A DNA stretch of 64,000 bases from Paenibacillus sp. (GCF_035645195.1 NZ_DASQNA010000041.1:186001-250000), one strand, 5' to 3'. Positions 27,165-37,140 are shown, counted from the first letter of the stretch. Numbers and translations are program-made. Notes: generated from the letters alone by a model not told the origin.

Positions 27165-27353
27165 ATGACGAATCCACTCATTTCCTCGTTCGTGCTGCGC
27201 GCCTTCCTGGTCGGGAAAGATCCCGAATCGGGCGTTTGCCAGTGGCGCATCAAAGTGACGAACGTGCAAACGAACGAAGCGGTCACCGTCCGCACGATGG
27301 AGGAAGCCGCGCTGTATATGAACGAGACGTTGGAAAGGGGATTTGCGTCGTGA
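27165..27353 (+). CDS. Small protein of unknown function (62 aa)
   Basis: ATG 27165 follows the LivM-like stop by 7 bp with GAGGTG upstream; the longer in-frame extension starts inside that permease. The stop overlaps the next start (GTGA), so it is embedded in a chain of coupled genes and very likely translated. Soluble, no TM segment or signal peptide, one Cys in SGVCQWRIKV. The alternating hydrophobic pattern suggests a small beta-sheet fold with a C-terminal helix. I do not recognise the family; a role as a partner of the next enzyme is possible (inference). Confidence 0.7.
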   Translation: MTNPLISSFVLRAFLVGKDPESGVCQWRIKVTNVQTNEAVTVRTMEEAALYMNETLERGFAS

Positions 27354-28375
27354 ACGCGAAGGACCCTGTCGGCATCGCCGGCATCGGGACGTACTTGCCC
27401 GATACTTATATGACCGCGGAAGAGCTCAGCCGCCGCTCCGGTCTGCCCCTCGCCGTCGTGACCGAGAAGATGGGCATCTCGCGCAAGCCGATCCCCGGTC
27501 CCGATGACCACACCTGCGAAATGGGCATCCGGGCGGCGCGGGAGGCGATGGCGGCCGCAGGGACGGCGCCGGAGGAGATCGACCTCGTCGTGTACATCGG
27601 CGAGGAGCATAAGGAATACCCGGTGTGGACCGCCGCCCTGCGTCTGCAGGAAGCCGTCGGGGCGCGCGGCGCGTGGGGCTTCGACATGTCGCTCCGGTGC
27701 AGCACCGCGCTCGCCGGGATCAAAATCGCGAAGCACATGATCGCCTCCGACCCGGGCATCCGGACGGTGCTGCTTGCCGGCGGGTATCGGAACGTCGATT
27801 TGATCGATTACGCGAACCCGCGGACGAGATTCATGTACAACTTGGCGGCGGGAGGCGGCGCCGTCGTGCTGCGCGGCGGGCTGCGGCGGAACGTTCTGCT
27901 GGAGACATGCGTCATTACGGACGGTTCGTTCTCCGAAGACGTCGTCGTGCCCGCGGGCGGGACGAAGCTTCCGCTGACGGCCGACGCGCTCGACCGCCGG
28001 CTCCACTGCCTCGACGTGCCGGATCCGGAAGGCATGAAAGAGCGGCTCGAGCGGAAATCGATGGACAATTTCCTGCAGGCCGTCCGCGCCTCATTGTCGG
28101 CGAGCGGCTATGCCGAGCGGGATATCGCGTACCTCGGACTGCTGCACATGAAGCGGTCCGCGCACGAGCATGTGCTGAAGGAGCTGGGCTTACGCGACGA
28201 GCAATCGATTTATCTGCACGAATACGGCCATGTCGGCCAGTTCGATCCGATTTTATCGCTGCAGCTGGCGGAGCGCGAAGGAAGGCTGAAGGACGGCGAC
28301 GTCGTCGTCCTCGTCAGCGCCGGCATCGGCTACGCTTGGAGCGCGACAACTATTTTGTGGGGGGATTCCGCATGA
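27350..28375 (+). CDS. 3-oxoacyl-ACP synthase III (KAS III)-like enzyme with altered triad
   Basis: 341 residues from GTG 27350 (GGAAAGGGG upstream, 4-bp overlap with the small gene). The N-terminus VGIAGIGTYLPDTYMTAEEL is typical of the FabH/HMG-CoA-synthase-like thiolase group. The nucleophile is Cys117 (SLRCSTALAG) and the first His is His266 (LLHMKRSAHEH). Where KAS III normally has the triad Asn in YGN, this protein has EYGHVGQ (His294). It is therefore unlikely to be a housekeeping FabH. Candidate activities are condensation or cleavage of a 3-oxoacyl-CoA, or acyl transfer to a small molecule. Coupled to the hydrolase that follows. Confidence 0.85.
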   Translation: MNAKDPVGIAGIGTYLPDTYMTAEELSRRSGLPLAVVTEKMGISRKPIPGPDDHTCEMGIRAAREAMAAAGTAPEEIDLVVYIGEEHKEYPVWTAALRLQEAVGARGAWGFDMSLRCSTALAGIKIAKHMIASDPGIRTVLLAGGYRNVDLIDYANPRTRFMYNLAAGGGAVVLRGGLRRNVLLETCVITDGSFSEDVVVPAGGTKLPLTADALDRRLHCLDVPDPEGMKERLERKSMDNFLQAVRASLSASGYAERDIAYLGLLHMKRSAHEHVLKELGLRDEQSIYLHEYGHVGQFDPILSLQLAEREGRLKDGDVVVLVSAGIGYAWSATTILWGDSA

Positions 28376-29265
28376 CAAATTCGATTACCGTCGCCGTCGT
28401 CACGCTGCCGAACGGCGAAACGTACGGGTACCGCCGCCGCGGGAACGGGCCGCGCAACGTGCTGCTCGTGCACGGCAACATGACGTCTTCGAAGCATATG
28501 GAGCTGTTGATGGACACGTTCGCGCCCGAGGCGTATACGGTCGTCGCCGTCGACATGCGCGGCTTCGGGCTCTCTTCGTACCATCGGCCGATCGAAGGGC
28601 TGAAGGATTTGTCCGACGATTTGCGGCTGTTCTGCGACGCGATCGGCTTCCGCGGCTTCGCGGTGCTGGGCTGGTCGACGGGAGGAGGCGTCGCGATGCA
28701 ATTTATCGCCGATCATCCCGGATATGCGGACCGGCTCATATTGATGAGCTCGATGTCGACGCGCGGTTATCCGTTCTATGCGTTGAACGACAATCTGGAG
28801 CCGATCCCGGATAGCCGTTTGAAGACAAGGGAGGACATTGCCGCTCAAGCCCGAAACCGGATGGTGCAGGAGATTTTCGACAATCGGGACAAGGCGACGC
28901 TCCGCGCGATTTGGGAAGCGGCCATTTACACGCATAACCGCCCGCCCGAGCCGCTGTACGACGAATATATGGACGATATTTTAACGCAGCGAAACATATT
29001 GGACATTTACCATTGCTTGAACACATTTAATATTAGCGACATTAATAATGAAGTATCCGAAGGAACGGGAGCGGTCAAGCGCGTCGACGTGCCGACGATG
29101 ATCGTGTGGGGCCGCCGCGATTACGTCATTTCGCAGGAGATGACGCTCGAGCTGATGACCGATTTGCCGCATGCTCGCGTGCTGTGGCTGGAAGATTGCG
29201 GCCATTCGCCGATGATCGATCAATTGGATCGGCTCGGCTCGGCAACTCGAGAGTTCATCGCTTGA
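28372..29265 (+). CDS. Alpha/beta hydrolase
   Basis: 297 residues from ATG 28372, overlapping the preceding stop as ATGA, with a G-rich RBS; the frame extends further upstream only as a shadow of the preceding gene. Catalytic triad: Ser102 in the nucleophile elbow GWSTGG, Asp250 (WGRRDYVI) and His278 (EDCGHSP). The oxyanion region is HGNMTSS. A soluble cytoplasmic enzyme, likely an esterase, thioesterase or C-C hydrolase. In this operon it could release 3-hydroxybutyrate or acetoacetate from an imported ester or oligomer (inference). Confidence 0.9.
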   Translation: MTNSITVAVVTLPNGETYGYRRRGNGPRNVLLVHGNMTSSKHMELLMDTFAPEAYTVVAVDMRGFGLSSYHRPIEGLKDLSDDLRLFCDAIGFRGFAVLGWSTGGGVAMQFIADHPGYADRLILMSSMSTRGYPFYALNDNLEPIPDSRLKTREDIAAQARNRMVQEIFDNRDKATLRAIWEAAIYTHNRPPEPLYDEYMDDILTQRNILDIYHCLNTFNISDINNEVSEGTGAVKRVDVPTMIVWGRRDYVISQEMTLELMTDLPHARVLWLEDCGHSPMIDQLDRLGSATREFIA

Positions 29266-29308
29266 CGGCGCCTGCGCGGACGGACGAGAAGGAAGGAGCT
29301 TCGTTCAT

Positions 29309-30055
29309 ATGAACCTGAGACTGCAAGGGAAGGTCGCCGTCATTACCGGAGCCGGCAACGGCATTGGCCTCGAGACGGCGCTGACGTTCGCGCGGGAGGG
29401 CGCGCGGGTCGCCGTGGCGGAATTCGACGCCGAAGCGGGCGAGGCCGCGGCGCTGCGCATTCGCGAGGAGGGCGGGGACGCCGCGTTCTTCCCGGTCGAC
29501 GTATCGGATTGGGACAGCGTCCAGCGAATGGCCGCCGCGATCGCGGAGCGGTACGGCCGGATCGACGTGCTCGTCAACAACGCAGGCATTACGCAGGACG
29601 CGATGCTGTCCAAAATGTCGGTCGAGCAGTGGCGCAAAGTCATTGACGTCAACTTGGACGGCGTCTTCTACTGCACGAAAGCGATTGCGCCTTACATGGT
29701 GCAGCAGGGGAAAGGCAAAATCATCAACACGTCCTCCGTCGTCGGCGTGCACGGCAATATCGGGCAGACGAATTACGCCGCGACGAAGGCGGGCGTCATC
29801 GGCATGACGAAGACGTGGGCGAAGGAGCTCGGGTTCAAAGGCGTCAACGTCAACGCCGTCGCGCCGGGCTACATCGAGACCGGCATGGTCGCCAAGGTGC
29901 CGGAGAAGGTGCTGACGGCGATGATCGAGCGCGTGCCGCTGCGCCGGCTCGGGAGGCCCGCGGACGTGGCGAACGCGTATTTGTATCTGGCTTCCGACGA
30001 CGCCGATTACGTGAACGGGACCGTGCTCGAAGTGAACGGCGGCCTCGTCATTTAG
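29309..30055 (+). CDS. SDR-family 3-oxoacyl-ACP/acetoacetyl-CoA reductase (FabG-like)
   Basis: 248 residues, classical SDR. Cofactor motif TGAGNGIG (~13-20), NNAG (90-93), catalytic Ser143-Tyr156-Lys160 and the C-terminal VNGGLV. It reduces 3-oxoacyl thioesters or oxidises 3-hydroxyacyl thioesters. The context favours acetoacetyl-CoA or a related 3-oxoacyl-CoA over fatty-acid synthesis. GAAGGAGC precedes ATG 29309; the 43-bp gap after the hydrolase keeps it in the operon. Confidence 0.9.
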   Translation: MNLRLQGKVAVITGAGNGIGLETALTFAREGARVAVAEFDAEAGEAAALRIREEGGDAAFFPVDVSDWDSVQRMAAAIAERYGRIDVLVNNAGITQDAMLSKMSVEQWRKVIDVNLDGVFYCTKAIAPYMVQQGKGKIINTSSVVGVHGNIGQTNYAATKAGVIGMTKTWAKELGFKGVNVNAVAPGYIETGMVAKVPEKVLTAMIERVPLRRLGRPADVANAYLYLASDDADYVNGTVLEVNGGLVI

Positions 30056-30070
30056 AGCGGGAGGGATCGC

Positions 30071-30781
30071 ATGAAACCGGTATTCTCCTCGGCGATCGAA
30101 GCGGTGCGCGACATTCCCGACGGCGCCGCGATCATGGTCGGCGGCTTCGGACTCGTCGGCATTCCCGAACAGCTGATCCTGGCGCTTGCGGAAACCGGCG
30201 TCAAGGGGCTTACGGTCATTTCGAACAACTGCGGCGTCGACGACTGGGGACTCGGGCTGCTGCTGCGGCAGAAGCAAATTCGGAAAATGATCGGCTCGTA
30301 TGTCGGCGAAAATAAGGAGTTCGAACGGCAAGCGCTGAGCGGCGAGCTTGAAGTGGAGCTGATCCCGCAAGGCACGCTGGCGGAGCGCATTCGGGCGGGC
30401 GGGGCAGGCATCCCTGCCTTCTACACGCCGGCCGGCGTCGGCACGCCGATTGCCGAAGGCAGGGAAACGCGGACGTTCGACGGCAAGGAATATTTGCTCG
30501 AAACGGCCCTGCGCGCCGACTACGCGCTCATTCGGGCGGCCGCGGGCGACGCGATGGGCAACTTGATGTACAACAAGACGGCGCGAAATTTCAATCCGAT
30601 GATGGCGGCGGCCGGACGGGTCACGATCGCCGAGATCGAACGTCTCGTCGAGCCGGGCGGGCTCGACGCCGATGCCGTTCATACGCCCGGCATTTATGTC
30701 CAGCGGCTCGTCGTCGCAAGGCAAGAGAAGCGCATCGAACGATTGACCGTTCGCGGCGGAGGGGAGGGGGCGGAACGATGA
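30071..30781 (+). CDS. 3-oxoacid CoA-transferase, subunit A
   Basis: 236 residues with the CoA-transferase family I alpha-subunit pattern [13 protein letters not shown] (~24-36) and [14 protein letters not shown]. With subunit B (30778-31449) it moves CoA from succinyl-CoA or another acyl-CoA to a 3-oxoacid such as acetoacetate (ScoA/AtoD type). GGGAGGG precedes ATG 30071. The stop overlaps the subunit B start (ATGA), as expected for a 1:1 complex. Confidence 0.94.
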   Translation: MKPVFSSAIEAVRDIPDGAAIMVGGFGLVGIPEQLILALAETGVKGLTVISNNCGVDDWGLGLLLRQKQIRKMIGSYVGENKEFERQALSGELEVELIPQGTLAERIRAGGAGIPAFYTPAGVGTPIAEGRETRTFDGKEYLLETALRADYALIRAAAGDAMGNLMYNKTARNFNPMMAAAGRVTIAEIERLVEPGGLDADAVHTPGIYVQRLVVARQEKRIERLTVRGGGEGAER

Positions 30782-31449
30782 CGGCGGCGCAGGCGAACAA
30801 CGTCAGGGAGAAGCTCGCGATCCGGGCGGAGCGCGAAATCGCGGACGGCAGCTACGTCAATTTGGGAATCGGCGTGCCGACGCTCGTCGCCAATTTCTTG
30901 TCGCCCGACAAACGCGTCGTGCTGCAGTCGGAGAACGGGCTGCTCGGCATCGGACCGTACCCGCATCCCGACGAGGTCGATCCCGACCTGATCAACGCGG
31001 GGAAAGAGACGGTCACGGCCGTCGCCGGCGCATCGTTCTTCAGCAGCGCCGATTCGTTCGCGATGATCCGCGGCGGGCATATCGATATCGCGATTCTCGG
31101 CGGCATGGAGGTGTCCGAGCGCGGCGATCTCGCGAACTGGATGATTCCCGGCAAAATGATCAAAGGCATGGGCGGCGCGATGGATTTGGTGCATGGCGCG
31201 AAACGCGTCGTCGTCGTTATGGAGCATACGACGAAGGACGGCAAGCCGAAGGTGCTGCGCCGTTGCTCGCTACCGCTGACGGGGCGGGGCGTCGTGCACC
31301 GGATCATCACCGACCGGGCGGTCATGGACGTCGCGCCCGACGGGCTGCGGCTCGTCGAAGTCGCCGCCGGATATACGATCGAAGACGTGCAGGCGGCGAC
31401 CGAACCGGCGCTCATCGTCGCGGACGCCGTGCGGATGGAGGCGTACTAA
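30778..31449 (+). CDS. 3-oxoacid CoA-transferase, subunit B
   Basis: 223 residues. The catalytic Glu52 lies in [11 protein letters not shown], the family signature of the beta subunit. [11 protein letters not shown] and [13 protein letters not shown] are also typical of ScoB/AtoA. The product acetoacetyl-CoA would be the substrate of the thiolase at 16421-17602. Only 2 bp separate it from the dehydrogenase gene. Confidence 0.94.
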   Translation: MTAAQANNVREKLAIRAEREIADGSYVNLGIGVPTLVANFLSPDKRVVLQSENGLLGIGPYPHPDEVDPDLINAGKETVTAVAGASFFSSADSFAMIRGGHIDIAILGGMEVSERGDLANWMIPGKMIKGMGGAMDLVHGAKRVVVVMEHTTKDGKPKVLRRCSLPLTGRGVVHRIITDRAVMDVAPDGLRLVEVAAGYTIEDVQAATEPALIVADAVRMEAY

Positions 31450-31451
31450 AG

Positions 31452-32228
31452 ATGAAGCAACGGGAACCGAACGTCGTCGTCGTCACCGGCGCCGCCGGCG
31501 GCATCGGCTACGCGATCGCGGAAGCGTTCGCGAGGGAAGGGGATATTCCCGTTCTGGCGGACCTGAACGAGACCGTAGCCGCATCGGCGGCGGAGCGGCT
31601 AAAATCGGCTTTCGGTGTCGATGCCGCCGCTTGCCGGCTCGACGTGACCGATGCCGAGTCGGTTCGCGGCTTGATCGAGAGCGTGATCGAGCGCTGGGGC
31701 CGACTCGACGTCGTCGTCAACAACGCGGGGCTGCAGTACGTATCGCCCGTCGAGCAATTCCCGATCGAGCAATGGGATCTCTTGATCGACGTCATGCTGA
31801 AAGGGCCGTTCCTCATGACGAAGTACGCCGTGCCGCATATGCGCTCGCGCCGATACGGGCGGATTATCAACATCGCCTCGGTGCACGGCCGGCTCGCGTC
31901 GCCGTACAAATCGGCGTACATCGCGGCGAAGCACGGCGTCGTCGGGCTGACGCGGACCGTCGCGTTGGAAACGGCGGAGGACGGTATTACGGTCAACGCC
32001 GTCATGCCGGGCGTCGTGCGCACGCCGCTCATCGAGAATCAGCTGGAGCATCTGGCGGCGCAGGACGGCATCGGCCGCGAGGAGGCGCTGCATAAGCATT
32101 TTCTTGCCAAGCAAGCGTTGAAGCGGTTTATTTTGCCCGAGGAAGTGGCCGCCGTTTGCGTCTTCCTCGCCTCCCCGGGGGCCAGCTCGATCACCGGCGA
32201 CACGATCAGCGTGTCGGGCGGCTGGTAA
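31452..32228 (+). CDS. 3-hydroxybutyrate dehydrogenase (SDR)
   Basis: 258 residues from ATG 31452; the frame extends upstream only into the CoA-transferase gene. Cofactor motif TGAAGGIG (~12-19), NNAG, catalytic Ser143, Tyr156 and Lys160, and the 3-HB dehydrogenase features NNAGLQYVSPVEQFP and ASVHGRLASPYKSAY. It interconverts (R)-3-hydroxybutyrate and acetoacetate with NAD. It is the last gene of the operon and supplies acetoacetate to the adjacent CoA-transferase. A strong terminator follows. Confidence 0.92.
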   Translation: MKQREPNVVVVTGAAGGIGYAIAEAFAREGDIPVLADLNETVAASAAERLKSAFGVDAAACRLDVTDAESVRGLIESVIERWGRLDVVVNNAGLQYVSPVEQFPIEQWDLLIDVMLKGPFLMTKYAVPHMRSRRYGRIINIASVHGRLASPYKSAYIAAKHGVVGLTRTVALETAEDGITVNAVMPGVVRTPLIENQLEHLAAQDGIGREEALHKHFLAKQALKRFILPEEVAAVCVFLASPGASSITGDTISVSGGW

Positions 32229-32231
32229 GGG

Positions 32232-32274
32232 AAGGACCGATTTCCGTTGCGATGCGGGGATCGGTCCTTTTTTT
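32232..32274 (+). terminator. Terminator of the Liv/ketone operon
   Basis: AAGGACCGA pairs with TCGGTCCTT over a long loop, followed by seven or more Ts. It ends the ~9.8-kb operon starting at 22464. Confidence 0.8.
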
Positions 32275-32411
32275 CCATAATCAAATACGTATTTCTACCG
32301 ACAGACGCCCTAGGGTTCGAGCGATACAATAATACCTGTGCCGGGTCGGCCGCGCGTCGATCCCGATGAGCGCGAATGAAGCTGTCGATGGAAAGGAAGT
32401 TGCGAAGAAGG

Positions 32412-33170
32412 ATGAAAACGAAAAAGAGAGCGGTGTTTATGGCGGCTGCGGTTTGTGCCCTGTTTGCCATGCTGCAGGGAACGGCATACGGTCATGCGGG
32501 GGGCGGCAGTCACGGGGCGGCCGCAGCCGCGGCGAAATCCGCGCAAAGCAATGACGGAAAACTGACCGTGCTCGTCAACGGCGTGCCGGTGCAGTCCGCG
32601 GCGAACCATATCGGGACGGACGGCAAGGCGTACGTGTCCGTTCAAGCGTTCGCCGAGCTGTTCGGGGAGGAGGCGGCCGTCAGCGCGGACCGGAAGACGC
32701 TCTCGCTTCGCGGAAAACAAATCGGCGCGATCCGCGTCGTGCAGGGCGAGCCGACGGCGCGCGTGCGCGATTTGGCGGACGCAATCGGCGCTCAGCAGAT
32801 CGCATGGGACGCGGACGCGCGGGAAGCGTACGTCTTAGCGCTGCCCAAGGGCACGATTCAGCTCGATCCGGAGGTCGTGCCTGCGATGGGCGAGCATTGG
32901 GCGAACCCGGAGGCGGGGGATTTGCCGATCGGGCCGATCTACGGCGTTTACAAAGGGAAGCTAGTCTTCTTGGAGTACATGATCGCGCAAGATGACTTCG
33001 TAACAGGCAAAAACCACGTGAACTTGGAAGGGATGAAAGGCGTCCCGATGCCGCCGATCGTTCAAACGGATATCGAATTCCAGCCGGAGGGCCATCCGGG
33101 CTTCGAAATCCCGCATTACGACCTGCATTTCTACTTCATCGCGGACGAGGAACAGCAGGCGATCCGATAA
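32412..33170 (+). CDS. Secreted protein with copper-amine-oxidase-N-like and TTHB210-like domains
   Basis: 252 residues from ATG 32412 (AAAGGAAG ~12 bp upstream); starts at 32376 and 32388 are possible but have poorer ribosome binding sites. Signal peptide ~1-27 ending near AYGHA, then a His/Ala/Gly-rich linker. Residues ~45-120 (LTVLVNGVPVQSA...DGKAYVSVQAFAELFG) match the stalk/copper-amine-oxidase N-terminal domain common on Paenibacillus surface proteins. The C-terminal half (IGPIYGVYKGKLVFLEYM...HYDLHFYF) resembles the TTHB210-like fold with conserved His. Extracellular, function unknown. Its own terminator follows. Confidence 0.72.
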   Translation: MKTKKRAVFMAAAVCALFAMLQGTAYGHAGGGSHGAAAAAAKSAQSNDGKLTVLVNGVPVQSAANHIGTDGKAYVSVQAFAELFGEEAAVSADRKTLSLRGKQIGAIRVVQGEPTARVRDLADAIGAQQIAWDADAREAYVLALPKGTIQLDPEVVPAMGEHWANPEAGDLPIGPIYGVYKGKLVFLEYMIAQDDFVTGKNHVNLEGMKGVPMPPIVQTDIEFQPEGHPGFEIPHYDLHFYFIADEEQQAIR

Positions 33171-33182
33171 CCGAAAACCGCA

Positions 33183-33211
33183 GCCCGGACGAGAAGACGT
33201 CCGGGCCTTTT
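33183..33211 (+). terminator. Terminator after the stalk-domain gene
   Basis: A perfect 8-bp stem GCCCGGAC/GTCCGGGC followed by CTTTT. Confidence 0.75.
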
Positions 33212-33298
33212 GCCATGAACTGTACATAACCGCTGCTTTATAAAATATTAATATAGAGAGTTAATACGTTTTTAATAAATAGATGATATCTTTTTTAG

Positions 33299-34495
<1,197 letters not shown>

Positions 34496-34505
34496 TAAGC
34501 GAATT

Positions 34506-35651
34506 ATGCGCATTGCGATCGTAACCGAAACGTTCTATCCTTCGACCGACGGCGTCGTGACGCGGCTGACGTCGTCGATTCGGTGGCTGCGCCGCCAAGG
34601 GCACGACATCTTGGTTATCGCCCCCGACCAAGGGGTGAAGGAATTCGAAGGGGTCCCGATCCGGGGCATCCCTTCGTTCCGGTTTTTCTTGTATAAAAAC
34701 TTGAAGCTGGCGTTTCCGCGGCCGCTTGTGGGGAAGGCGCTCCGGGAGTTCGATCCGGATCTCGTGCATGTCGTCAATCCGGCCGTGCTCGGCGCGGCGG
34801 GCATCTGGTACGGGCGCCGCTGGCCGCTCGTCGCGTCGTACCATACGAACGTGCCGCAGTATGCCGATTTTTACAAGCTGCCTTGGCTGAAGCCGATTCT
34901 TTGGGGCTACTTGAAGCTGCTTCACAATCGCGCGGATTTGAACCTGTGCACGTCGCAAGCGGTGCTGCACGAGCTGGACGCTCGAGGGTTCAAGAACGTG
35001 CGCCTGTGGAAGCGCGGCGTCAACGTCGATTTGTTCGGGCCGCGCCACCGGAACGACGCGATGCGCTCGCGCCTGTCCGGAGGCGAACCGGACAAGCCTC
35101 TGCTGCTGTATGTCGGACGCCTTGCCGCGGAGAAAAACATCGAACGCGTCCGCGACGTGCTGCGCGCCGCGCCGGACGTCCGGCTCGCGATCGTCGGCGA
35201 CGGGCCGCATCGGAACGCGCTCCAGCAGCATTTCGCCGGCACCAACGCGACGTTCACCGGTTTTCTGCACGGCGAAGAGCTGGCGCAGGCGTACGCATCC
35301 AGCGACCTGTTCGTCTTCCCGTCCACGACGGAGACGTTAGGTCTCGTCCTGCTTGAAGCGATGGCCTCGGGCTTGCCCGCCGTGGCCGCCGCGAGCGGAC
35401 CGACGCAGGAGCAGATCGACGACGGGCGAACGGGATTTTTGTTCGACCCGCAGGATCCGAACGACTTCGTGGAGACGGTGCTTGCCGCGCTGCGCGACGA
35501 ACGGAAGCGGCGCGAGGTCGGCGAGCTGGCGCATCGGACGGCGATGCGGTACGGATGGGACGAGCCGAGCCGGCAGCTGTTCGATTTTTACGGCGATGTG
35601 CTGCGACCGAAGGCGAAGCCGTCACCGCGGGTACGGGAAAAGGATGCATAA
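34506..35651 (+). CDS. sqdX: GT4 glycosyltransferase, sulfoquinovosyl-diacylglycerol synthase-like (SqdX/SQD2)
   Basis: 381 residues, GT-B fold. The N-terminus RIAIVTETFYPSTDGVVTRL and the acceptor segment SYHTNVPQYADFYKLPW resemble SqdX/SQD2. The donor site includes LWKRGVNVDLF, YVGRLAAEKN and the EX7E region FPSTTETLGLVLLEAMASG. Related families (PimB, MgtA-like diacylglycerol transferases) share these motifs, but adjacency to UDP-sulfoquinovose synthase favours sulfoquinovosyl transfer to diacylglycerol at the inner membrane face. Its 3' end overlaps the GtrA gene by 8 bp. Confidence 0.87.
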   Translation: MRIAIVTETFYPSTDGVVTRLTSSIRWLRRQGHDILVIAPDQGVKEFEGVPIRGIPSFRFFLYKNLKLAFPRPLVGKALREFDPDLVHVVNPAVLGAAGIWYGRRWPLVASYHTNVPQYADFYKLPWLKPILWGYLKLLHNRADLNLCTSQAVLHELDARGFKNVRLWKRGVNVDLFGPRHRNDAMRSRLSGGEPDKPLLLYVGRLAAEKNIERVRDVLRAAPDVRLAIVGDGPHRNALQQHFAGTNATFTGFLHGEELAQAYASSDLFVFPSTTETLGLVLLEAMASGLPAVAAASGPTQEQIDDGRTGFLFDPQDPNDFVETVLAALRDERKRREVGELAHRTAMRYGWDEPSRQLFDFYGDVLRPKAKPSPRVREKDA

Positions 35652-36144
35652 CGATCGGCCCGAAGCCGGCGGCGGAAGGGACAGGCCTTGGTTCGCAATC
35701 GGTTCCTTCCTTGCGATCGGCGTCGCCAATGCGCTGATCGACATCGGTCTGCTCAATCTGCTCCTGTTCGCGAGGCCGACGACGGACCCGACTTGGCTAT
35801 TCGTTTACAATACGGCTGCGTATGTGTCTGCCGTCGTAAACAGCTACGTGTGGAACGCCCGCATTACGTTCAAGCGGCACGCGACGTTCCGCTGGCGGGA
35901 AAAAATCGGTTTCGCGCTTCAGGCCGGCTTTGCGCTGTTGCTGAACAACGGCGTCTTCCTGGTCGGCGTCGCGGCGTTCGCCGCGGCGTCGACGTGGGGC
36001 GTCCCGGCTTGGACGCAGTACAACGTCGCGAAGGGGCTGGCGATGGCCGTTTCATCGGCGTCCAGCTTCCTTCTCATGAAATACGTCGTGTTCCCGGATC
36101 GGGCGGCGGCGCGGAAGAGGTTGAAAGGAAGAGCGGATTCATAA
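35644..36144 (+). CDS. GtrA-family membrane protein
   Basis: 166 residues from ATG 35644, overlapping the glycosyltransferase end. Four hydrophobic segments with the GtrA signatures GVANALIDIGLLNLLL, YVSAVVNSYVWNARITF and SFLLMKYVVF. GtrA proteins take part in translocation or anchoring of lipid-linked sugars. Coupled to the sulfolipid genes, it may help move or position sulfolipid or a related glycolipid (inference). Confidence 0.88.
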   Translation: MHNDRPEAGGGRDRPWFAIGSFLAIGVANALIDIGLLNLLLFARPTTDPTWLFVYNTAAYVSAVVNSYVWNARITFKRHATFRWREKIGFALQAGFALLLNNGVFLVGVAAFAAASTWGVPAWTQYNVAKGLAMAVSSASSFLLMKYVVFPDRAAARKRLKGRADS

Positions 36145-36159
36145 GAATCTGCTCTTTTT
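36129..36159 (+). terminator. Terminator overlapping the gtrA stop codon
   Basis: AAGAGCGGATTC pairs with GAATCTGCTCTT (one G-U) around ATAA, followed by TTT. The 5' arm encodes the last codons of the GtrA protein. Confidence 0.7.
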
Positions 36160-36283
36160 CATCGATATAGGATTTATAAGTTTCGCTGACTTCGGAACGA
36201 ATAAATTCTATACCAAGAAAACTTCCGCTTGACCGCGGTCGCTCTTCTTGTAATTTACTTCGATAGAAGTTTTTCTTATGAGT

Positions 36284-36312
36284 TTGCATTGAGAGGCGCT
36301 TTAAACTATAAT
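36284..36312 (+). promoter_or_regulatory. Sigma-A promoter of the SDR gene
   Basis: TTGCAT (36284-36289), exactly 17 bp, TATAAT (36307-36312), 50 bp before the start of the 36362 gene in an AT-rich intergenic region. Confidence 0.75.
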
Positions 36313-36361
36313 CGTTTTTGTTACAGATAGAATTTTAGGAGAAGGAAAGAGGGAACCAACT

Positions 36362-37078
36362 ATGCAATCGTTGCAAGGGAAAACGGCCATCGTCACCGGA
36401 GCGGGCCGCGGCATCGGCCGCGCGACCGCGATCGCGCTGGCGAAGGAAGGCGTTCAAGTCGGCTTGATCGGTCTTACTGCGGCGAATCTTGAAGCGGTGG
36501 CGCAAGAAATTCGTCAGCTCGGCGCAAAGGCGGCGGTAGCGACCGCGGACGTGAAGGACCTCGCATCCGTCGAAGCGGCTGTCGCAAGCATCAAAGGCGA
36601 GCTCGGCCATGTCGACATTGTGATCAACAACGCAGGTACGGCGAAATTCGGCAAGTTCCTCGAGCTCACCCCCGAGGAATGGGAGAACATCATTCGCGTG
36701 AATCTGATGGGCGTCTACAACGTTACCCGCGCCGTGCTTCCGGAGATGATCGAACGCAAGTCCGGCGATATCGTGAACGTGTCTTCGACGGCGGGGGAGC
36801 GGGGCGCTCCGGTGACGAGCGCGTACAGCGCGTCGAAGTTCGCCGTGCTGGGCCTCACCGAGTCGCTGATGCAGGAGGTGCGCAAGCACAATATCCGCGT
36901 TACGGCGCTGACGCCGAGCACGATCGCGACCGATCTCGCCGTCGAGCAAAAATTGACGGACGGCAACCCGGAGAAGGTCGCGCAGCCGGAAGATTTGGCC
37001 GAGCTGATCGTAGCTCAGCTGAAGCTCAATCCTCGCGTGTTCGTCAAAACGGCCGGCCTCTGGTCGACGAATCCGTAA
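36362..37078 (+). CDS. SDR-family 3-ketoacyl-ACP reductase-like protein
   Basis: 238 residues. Cofactor motif TGAGRGIG (~12-19), NNAG, catalytic Ser142, Tyr155 and Lys159 (SAYSASKF). The C-terminal [13 protein letters not shown] differs from FabG, and the protein matches the group annotated as 3-ketoacyl-ACP reductase in Bacillus. Substrate unknown. A monocistronic unit with its own strong promoter and terminator. Confidence 0.85.
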   Translation: MQSLQGKTAIVTGAGRGIGRATAIALAKEGVQVGLIGLTAANLEAVAQEIRQLGAKAAVATADVKDLASVEAAVASIKGELGHVDIVINNAGTAKFGKFLELTPEEWENIIRVNLMGVYNVTRAVLPEMIERKSGDIVNVSSTAGERGAPVTSAYSASKFAVLGLTESLMQEVRKHNIRVTALTPSTIATDLAVEQKLTDGNPEKVAQPEDLAELIVAQLKLNPRVFVKTAGLWSTNP

Positions 37079-37094
37079 TCCTTCGAATACACCG

Positions 37095-37140
37095 AAAGAC
37101 CGATGCAGCGGCGATTCCGCCGACGCGTCGGTCTTTTTTT
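37095..37140 (+). terminator. Terminator between convergent genes
   Basis: AAAGACCGATGC pairs with GCGTCGGTCTTT (one wobble), followed by eight Ts. It ends the SDR gene and lies just beyond the 3' end of the convergent alcohol dehydrogenase gene. Confidence 0.75.
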
